Assembly: GCF_007997225.1 (NCBI RefSeq)
Contig: NZ_VORM01000032.1
Span: forward strand, 1 to 49,142
Origin: Subsaximicrobium wynnwilliamsii
GTDB lineage: Bacteria; Bacteroidota; Bacteroidia; Flavobacteriales; Flavobacteriaceae
Reading direction: 5' to 3'
DNA length: 49,142 nucleotides
The translations under genes were made by a program, and so were the position numbers. The notes under the pieces were generated by a model, which was not told the origin of the DNA, searched no databases, and saw nothing but the letters and a program-made list of their open reading frames with translations. Shown one piece after another: positions 44,054 through 49,142 of the stretch; position 1 is the first letter of the stretch; every line of letters begins with the position of its first letter.

Positions 44054-46000
44054 ATGGAAAAAAACACGATAAGTCATAAACTCATAAAAACCTTGATTCG
44101 CATTCGGAATGTTGAACAAACTTTTCTCGATTTATTCAGTCAAGGGCATCTAAATGGTACCGTTCATACTTGTATTGGTCAAGAACTGAGTGCGCTCGCT
44201 TTTGCTGGCCAATTAAAAAAAACAGATTTTGTCTTTTCAAATCACCGATGTCACGGACATTTTATCGCCTACACTAACGAATGGAAACCTTTAATGTTGG
44301 AATTATTAGGAAAAAAAGATGGTGTTTGTGGTGGCGTTGGAAGTAGCCAACACTTACAACTATATAACTTCTTTTCAAATGGGATCCAAGGGGGTATCAT
44401 GCCCATGGCGGCGGGTTTTGCTTTGGGGAATAAGTTGAAACAGAATGATGCTATTGGCGTGGTTTATATTGGTGATGGTACTTTGGGAGAAGGTGTTGTT
44501 TATGAAACATTGAACTTTATAAGCAAAAAGGAAATCCCAGTGATCGTAGTTTGCGAAAACAATAAATACGCACAATCCACTCCAATCGAATATAATCTTG
44601 CCGGCTCAATTGAGTTACGAGCGAAGGCTTTTGGCATCGAGTTTAGAAATTCATCCACATCGGGAGAAACCGCGAATATCATTGATGAGGCGAAGGCTTC
44701 CATTGATTGGGTAAGAGCCAATAAGAAGCCAATATTTCATTTGGTCGATACTTACCGGCTCAAAGCTCATTCAAAGGGTGATGACGATCGAGATCAATCT
44801 GAAATTGAAACTAACGCAAAAAATGATTTTTTAAATATTCTTGCGGAAAATGATCCAGAATATTTCAAAAAAGAAAATGATAAAATACAGGCTGAGATCG
44901 ATAAATTTATCGAAACGGCCTTAACGGAAGACGAGTTGTCTATTGAAGACTACAACTATGCTGAACAAGAAGAAAAGTACAGGGAAGATGTAGAATTTTC
45001 TCCCTACGAAACCAAAAAAGGGCGTTTAGTGCAAAAAATGAATGCGTCATTCAAAAAACTGTTGGAAGACAAAAAAGTTATTTTTATAGGTGAGGATATT
45101 ATGGATCCTTATGGCGGGGCGTTTAAAGTATCCAAAGGACTTAGCGATACGTTTCCAGAACAAGTGATTGGCACATCTATTTCTGAAGGATTGATTGCTG
45201 GCGTTTCCAATGGTTTGGCCCTAAATGGGTTTAAGCCTTTTGCCGAATTCATGTTTGGCGATTTTACGGCCTTGGCCTTTGATCAAATGATTAATCACGC
45301 TTCCAAGATCTATAATATGTATAACAAAAAGGTAACCTGCCCTGTGGTTTTTCGAACCCCTATGGGTGGTGGTCGTGGATACGGACCCACCCATAGCCAA
45401 AGTATAGAAAAACATTATATCGGGATGGATGCATTTGAGATTTGTGCCTCCAATAGGTATTTGGATCCTGATATTATATTGAATTATCTCTACGAGCGAA
45501 AACATCCGTCGCTGTTGATAGAGAATAAAGTGGATTATGCTAAAAACAGCACAATAAGCTTGCCCAATGGTTATGAGATGCTGCAGTCGATTGAAGCATT
45601 GCCTTCAATCCTAATAAGGCCAACTTCAGACCATGCAAAAACCACCATTATCACTTATGGAGGTTCTGCAGATGTTGTGATCAACAATATAGAAAATTAC
45701 TTTTATGAATACGATAATTTGGTGCAGGTGTTGCTTTTAACCAAGATCGATCCAATCCCAAAACGTTTATTAAAAACAGTTTTGCAAAACGCAAGTTCTG
45801 TTCTATTTGTTGAAGAAGGGAATTCTGGAGGTACCGTGGGCGATTATTTTATTTCCTATTTGGCTCAAAATTTTAACAATCTAAATTTAAAGGCAATCGC
45901 TTCAGAAAGAATAAGTATTCCAAGTGCAAAATCATTGGAAGATACAGTACTGATAAATAAAGCTAATATCTACAGTAACCTAAATGGCGTTGATGCATGA
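44054..46000 (+). CDS. Fused E1 alpha/beta subunits of a 2-oxoacid dehydrogenase
   Basis: 648 residues. Residues 1-250 form the alpha part with the thiamine-diphosphate motif GDGTLGEGV (140-148) to CENN (167-170) and KAHSKGDDDRDQ (237-248). Residues 320-648 form the beta part, with GEDIMDPYGGAFKV, the catalytic Glu378 in SISEG, FMFGDFTALAFDQ and TPMGGGRGYGPTHSQS. The fused arrangement occurs in pyruvate, acetoin and branched-chain type enzymes. It would decarboxylate a 2-oxoacid and pass the acyl group to a lipoyl arm. The next gene encodes exactly such a partner and overlaps by 4 bases. No E3 subunit is present; the housekeeping one would have to serve. Substrate unknown. Confidence 0.88.
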   Translation: MEKNTISHKLIKTLIRIRNVEQTFLDLFSQGHLNGTVHTCIGQELSALAFAGQLKKTDFVFSNHRCHGHFIAYTNEWKPLMLELLGKKDGVCGGVGSSQHLQLYNFFSNGIQGGIMPMAAGFALGNKLKQNDAIGVVYIGDGTLGEGVVYETLNFISKKEIPVIVVCENNKYAQSTPIEYNLAGSIELRAKAFGIEFRNSSTSGETANIIDEAKASIDWVRANKKPIFHLVDTYRLKAHSKGDDDRDQSEIETNAKNDFLNILAENDPEYFKKENDKIQAEIDKFIETALTEDELSIEDYNYAEQEEKYREDVEFSPYETKKGRLVQKMNASFKKLLEDKKVIFIGEDIMDPYGGAFKVSKGLSDTFPEQVIGTSISEGLIAGVSNGLALNGFKPFAEFMFGDFTALAFDQMINHASKIYNMYNKKVTCPVVFRTPMGGGRGYGPTHSQSIEKHYIGMDAFEICASNRYLDPDIILNYLYERKHPSLLIENKVDYAKNSTISLPNGYEMLQSIEALPSILIRPTSDHAKTTIITYGGSADVVINNIENYFYEYDNLVQVLLLTKIDPIPKRLLKTVLQNASSVLFVEEGNSGGTVGDYFISYLAQNFNNLNLKAIASERISIPSAKSLEDTVLINKANIYSNLNGVDA

Positions 46001-47313
46001 ATAAATTAATTGAAACAATAAAAACACAGGTTGATTCTGTAAATGATGACAGTGTAATTGTAACGCAGATTTTGGTTACAGATGGTCAGCAGGTTTTTGA
46101 GGATGATGTTTTGGCGGAAATTGAAACATCCAAGGCCCAATTGGAAATTATTTCGAGCAGTGAAGGATATATCAAAATTTTATGCCTAGTAGATCAAGAA
46201 GTCATGATTGGTGAGACGCTTTTTGAAATATTTGCTGAAGAGATCCCGGAAGACGAATTAAATATAATGAAAGTCTCTGTAAAAAATGCTGAAAGTGATT
46301 CCGTCGAATCAAACTCAGAAAGGCAAGTGGAGATTTTAGAATTTGAAACCCAGTTTTCTAAAAAGGCAAAAGCTCGTATTGAACGTGAAAATATAAATGT
46401 TGCGGATTTCAAATCGATGCAGTTTGTCACAATTAACGATATTGAAAATTTCCTAAACCCTAATACGAAACGTCAAAACAACAATCGACAATTTGAAATA
46501 GTACAAGTATCAAAGCAGAAAAGTGACAATCGCTCCAAGACTGTTGTCTTAGGGAAACAGAAACTCAATGAAATGAATTACTTGAGTTCTGTTAATTCAA
46601 GTGGTTTGGTTTCTCGGCTTAGCATTCCTATTGAAGCCAGTTTAAAGGCTATTGTAAAGTCCCAAAATTTTATCAGTTCTACACCATTGCCCGTTATTGT
46701 TTATGAGGTCTCTAGGTTGCTGACTAAATATCCCAATCTTAATTCCTATTTTGAAAGCAACAGCAAGATTGAACATCAAAGCATTAATGTTGGCGTGGCG
46801 TTAGATAACGGAACCAATGGTTTAAAAGTTGGGAGTATTTTAAAATGTGACGATAAAAACCTCCATGATATAGAGGAAAACATAACAGATTTATCATTAA
46901 AGTATAACAATAACAATCTAAGCTTAGAAGAAATTAGTGCCGCCACTTTTACTATAACCGATTTGTTCGCCACTGGTGTCTCAAATTTTCACCCATTGGT
47001 AAATTATAACAACGCAGCTATATTGGGTATTTGCGGATTGGTAAATAATGCATTCAATATAGAGCTTGCCTTTGATCATCGTATTTCTAACGGTTTGGAA
47101 GTCTCTAAGTTTTTAAACGATCTCAAAATGAGATTGGAAACTAGATTCAATCAAGGTCAGTATGATAAAAATTTAACAGCGTTAGAAGACATCGAATGTT
47201 ATAAATGTTTGAGAACCGCTGCCGACGATCTTAATGGGAAAATTTATTTTATAAAGGTTGCAAATTCTAAAGAGGAAGGTCAAATTTGTTCTAATTGTTT
47301 TAATGGGTTCTAA
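45997..47313 (+). CDS. E2-like lipoyl acyltransferase with zinc-ribbon-like tail
   Basis: 438 residues. An N-terminal lipoyl domain (about 15-80) has the lipoylation site ETSKA, Lys46. A peripheral-subunit-binding-like segment (about 117-152, FSKKAKARIERENINVADF) follows. The catalytic-type domain (about 205-390) is recognised by ISAATFTITDLFATGVSNFH and DHRISNG (360-366). The normal E2 motif ends Asp-Gly; here Asn365 replaces the catalytic Asp. A C-terminal tail adds two Cys pairs, CYKC (401-404) and CSNC (431-434), which look like a zinc ribbon and are not usual in E2 proteins. It is coupled to E1 upstream and to the transferase gene downstream. Confidence 0.85.
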   Translation: MNKLIETIKTQVDSVNDDSVIVTQILVTDGQQVFEDDVLAEIETSKAQLEIISSSEGYIKILCLVDQEVMIGETLFEIFAEEIPEDELNIMKVSVKNAESDSVESNSERQVEILEFETQFSKKAKARIERENINVADFKSMQFVTINDIENFLNPNTKRQNNNRQFEIVQVSKQKSDNRSKTVVLGKQKLNEMNYLSSVNSSGLVSRLSIPIEASLKAIVKSQNFISSTPLPVIVYEVSRLLTKYPNLNSYFESNSKIEHQSINVGVALDNGTNGLKVGSILKCDDKNLHDIEENITDLSLKYNNNNLSLEEISAATFTITDLFATGVSNFHPLVNYNNAAILGICGLVNNAFNIELAFDHRISNGLEVSKFLNDLKMRLETRFNQGQYDKNLTALEDIECYKCLRTAADDLNGKIYFIKVANSKEEGQICSNCFNGF

Positions 47314-48047
47314 TGGAAGAAAAAATCAAAAGCTTATATACCAAATTATCCAATCAGTCTATTGAGAATAGCGACAGTGTGATTTCTACCGATGTTTTTT
47401 CATCGGTATTATTAGACCGCTTTACTGCTGAATTATCTAAACTTGGCGTTACTTGGGATAAAGAACCAACGTCAATCAACATGCTTATTGGCAATGCAGC
47501 TCGTCCTGTAGTAGCTACAAGTGTTTCTATGGAGAACACTGTGAAAAAAGAAAATTCAAAAACTTTGGCTATTGGCACAGATATCCAAAAGCTCGATAAA
47601 TTTCCGAAGGTAAAAGATTTTTGGGAAGAACCTTTTTATACAGATACCTTTAGTGCAACTGAAATTGGCTATTGTTTGAAAAAATCAAATCCAATCGAGT
47701 CATTTGCCGGCATCTTCGCGGCTAAAGAGGCAGTGTTTAAGGCAACAGGTATAGCTCGGCAAGACGTTATTATAAATCATACAGATAAAGGCATGCCCGT
47801 GTGTGACTACGCGTCTATTTCTATTTCACATGATGGCGATTATGCGGTTGCGACAGCATTTATAGGTAATCAAACAATAGTTTCAGTAAGCGATGATGAA
47901 AATAGAAGTATTGAAACAATTAAACCAAGTGTCGCCAATATTCCCAAACAAACATCCCATTCGAATAGATTATTGTGGAGTTTATGCTTCATATTAATTG
48001 TAGGTTATATCATATACAAAGAGTTTTTAGAAGCGCTCATTTTTTAA
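47313..48047 (+). CDS. Membrane-anchored phosphopantetheinyl transferase with possible acyl-carrier domain
   Basis: 244 residues. Residues 85-190 match AcpS-type 4'-phosphopantetheinyl transferases: LAIGTDIQKL with Asp90, IFAAKEAVFKATG with Glu139, and ISISHDGDYAVATAFI. Residues 1-60 look like a short acyl carrier protein in helix pattern, with a Ser-Ser (30-31) before VLLDRF where the carrier serine would be; this is by eye and uncertain. Residues 220-236 form one hydrophobic helix that would anchor the protein in the inner membrane. The start codon overlaps the E2 stop by one base. It probably arms itself or an unseen carrier with phosphopantetheine. Confidence 0.75.
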   Translation: MEEKIKSLYTKLSNQSIENSDSVISTDVFSSVLLDRFTAELSKLGVTWDKEPTSINMLIGNAARPVVATSVSMENTVKKENSKTLAIGTDIQKLDKFPKVKDFWEEPFYTDTFSATEIGYCLKKSNPIESFAGIFAAKEAVFKATGIARQDVIINHTDKGMPVCDYASISISHDGDYAVATAFIGNQTIVSVSDDENRSIETIKPSVANIPKQTSHSNRLLWSLCFILIVGYIIYKEFLEALIF

Positions 48048-48060
48048 TTGGTTTTATTTT

Positions 48061-48609
48061 ATGGAAATAGATTTATCTAAATACAACAATTCTTGGTATC
48101 ATCCAGGCTCAAAATTGAAACTGGGCTTATGGTATATCACTAATATTTTATTTTTTAGAAGTTCATTGGTTCCCTTTTCTTCTTTTAAAGGGAGTTTGCT
48201 GAAATTATTTGGTGCTAAAATAGGAAACAAAGTAGTGATTAAACCTCGGGTCAACATCAAATATCCCTGGTTTTTGGAAATAGGTGAGAATACATGGGTA
48301 GGTGAGGATGTCTGGATTGATAATGTGGCAAAGGTTACTATAGGCAAGAACGTTTGCTTGTCTCAAGGCGCCATGATTTTATGCGGAAGTCATGATTACA
48401 CCAAAACATCTTTTGATTTAATGATTGCGCCTATAACTTTGGAAGATGGTGTCTGGATTGGTGCACAAGCCATTGTGCCATTAGGGATTACCTGTAAAAG
48501 CCATTCTATTTTATCACTAAAATCTGTAGCCACTAAAAATTTGGAACCTTATTATATTTATCAAGGTAATCCTGCAAAAGAGATTAGGCTGCGAACCATT
48601 ACAGCATGA
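48061..48609 (+). CDS. WcaF-like left-handed beta-helix acyltransferase
   Basis: 182 residues, the usual length of WcaF. SWYHPGSKLKLGLWYITN and LLKLFGAKIGNKVVIKPRVN at the start are typical of the WcaF branch, followed by hexapeptide turns with GSHDYTKTSFDLMIAPITL (catalytic-type His) and VWIGAQAIVPLG, closing with YQGNPAKEIR. It transfers an acyl group to a sugar in the cytosol. It follows the phosphopantetheinyl transferase gene by 13 bases and may use the acyl group made by the three preceding genes; that is inference. It overlaps the next gene by 4 bases. Confidence 0.88.
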   Translation: MEIDLSKYNNSWYHPGSKLKLGLWYITNILFFRSSLVPFSSFKGSLLKLFGAKIGNKVVIKPRVNIKYPWFLEIGENTWVGEDVWIDNVAKVTIGKNVCLSQGAMILCGSHDYTKTSFDLMIAPITLEDGVWIGAQAIVPLGITCKSHSILSLKSVATKNLEPYYIYQGNPAKEIRLRTITA

Positions 48610-49097
48610 AAGTTTCCATAATAACAGCAACTTATGATAGTGAACTAACGCTTCCCGATTGCATGGCCTCTGTACTGAGTCAAAGCCATGAAGATATTGA
48701 ATATGTCATTATTGATGGGGATTCTAAGGACGGCACACTTGGATTTATTGAATCAAAAGCCAAAGCACACGCCAATATCGTTTATGCGTCCGAACCCGAC
48801 AAGGGTATTTACGATGCGCTTAACAAAGGCATTCAAATGGCAACCGGGGATGTTATAGGGTTCGTGCATTCCGACGATTATTTGGCAGATCCCAAGGTCA
48901 TTGAAAACATTGTGACCGCATTTGAACAACATAAAGCCGATGGCGTTTATGGCGACTTGCATTACGTGTCCTTCGAAGATCCTCAGAAACTGATTCGCAA
49001 CTGGAAAAGTCAGGTTGGAGTGTCTACATTTGCTGTGACGAATTTATCTAGTCCGAAAACTATAACTTTGTATTATGAGAAGAAATTTCGACAATGA
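48606..49097 (+). pseudogene. Glycosyltransferase family 2 (WcaA-like), apparently disrupted
   Basis: The first 136 residues are a good GT2 domain: VSIITATYDSELTLPDCMAS, DGDSKDGT (38-45), FVHSDDYLADP (86-96) and GVYGDLHYVSFEDPQKLIRN. Relatives continue with a Lys/Pro-rich acceptor segment for another 100 residues or more. Here the sequence changes abruptly after LIRNWKSQ (base 49013) into 27 unrelated residues and a stop at 49095-49097. An IS3-type transposase gene begins at 49075 in another frame, so the enzyme is probably truncated by the insertion. The missing 3' part may continue beyond the element, outside the window. Confidence 0.75.
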
Positions 49098-49142
49098 ATT
49101 TAAAACAACTGTGGTAGAATTGCTGCAGGCAGGTAAAAGTGT
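49014..49142 (+). mobile_element. Left end of an IS3-family insertion sequence (runs off the window)
   Basis: After base about 49013 the glycosyltransferase similarity ends. The next bases, TGGAGTGTCTACATTTG (from 49016), are a plausible terminal-repeat start, and an orfA-like transposase frame follows 50-60 bases later, the normal spacing in IS3 elements. The exact terminus (49016 or 49021) cannot be fixed without the other end. Confidence 0.65.
49075..49142 (+). CDS. IS3-family transposase OrfA, N-terminal fragment
   Basis: ATG at 49075 opens a frame beginning MRRNFDNEFKTTVVELLQAG that stays open to the window end. The pattern (basic start, F-x-x-EFK, then VVELL-x-x-GKS) is that of IS3 OrfA helix-turn-helix proteins, which bind the element's ends. 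Only 22 codons are visible. Confidence 0.75.
   Translation, partial: MRRNFDNEFKTTVVELLQAGKS

Noticed and set aside
1-49142. tRNA or rRNA genes
   Set aside because: No cloverleaf-like or conserved rRNA sequence was noticed on either strand; a covariance-model scan was not possible here.

Overview
The window looks like a chromosomal segment of a marine-type Bacteroidota, most likely family Flavobacteriaceae. The reasons are AT-rich coding DNA, several proteins ending in type IX secretion (T9SS type A) sorting domains, almost no Shine-Dalgarno sequences, promoters of the Bacteroidota type (TTG-N17..23-TAnnTTTG, seen before several genes), a UpxY/NusG-like capsule antiterminator, and a large sulfated-polysaccharide locus. 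The species cannot be named from the sequence alone.

Layout. (1) 0.3-3.4 kb, minus strand: a compact operon-like group made of a 55-residue peptide gene (3209-3376, too short for ordinary ORF calling), an HPr-kinase-like protein with a PqqD/RRE-like N-terminus, a family-5 nucleotidyltransferase and an outer-membrane beta-barrel protein. This resembles a RiPP-type peptide-modification cassette without an obvious cyclase or protease. (2) 3.4-13.7 kb, minus strand: four T9SS-secreted surface proteins sharing one C-terminal module, plus a decayed remnant of a fifth copy. Most have their own hairpin terminators and TATATTTG promoters. (3) 13.7-16.2 kb: simple-sequence and palindromic repeats around a ParDE toxin-antitoxin pair. 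The same promoter sequence lies at both ends (13900 and 16091), as if this block had entered or duplicated around the promoter of the following gene. (4) 16.2-19.2 kb: a WecB-type UDP-GlcNAc 2-epimerase, a 1.4-kb noncoding repeat block, then the UpxY-like antiterminator. (5) 19.5-49.1 kb, plus strand: a surface polysaccharide locus.

The polysaccharide locus first encodes nucleotide-sugar enzymes (UDP-glucose dehydrogenase, UDP-glucuronate 4-epimerase, later UDP-xylose synthase and a second WecB). It then encodes a Wzm/Wzt ABC exporter, two sulfotransferases, about ten glycosyltransferases, four left-handed beta-helix acyltransferases, a DegT aminotransferase and a Wzy-like polymerase. Most genes overlap or are spaced by a few bases, so the core is probably one or a few long transcripts controlled by the antiterminator. 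Together these predict a sulfated, acylated glycan containing uronic acid, probably xylose and an amino sugar.

The most unusual part of the locus is 44.05-48.6 kb. It holds a fused E1 alpha/beta 2-oxoacid dehydrogenase, an E2-like lipoyl protein with an altered active-site motif and a C-terminal zinc-ribbon-like tail, and a membrane-anchored fusion of a possible acyl-carrier domain with a phosphopantetheinyl transferase. These are coupled to a WcaF-type acyltransferase. I infer a dedicated acyl-supply module for decorating the polysaccharide. The window ends in a glycosyltransferase gene that appears to be cut by an IS3-family insertion sequence.
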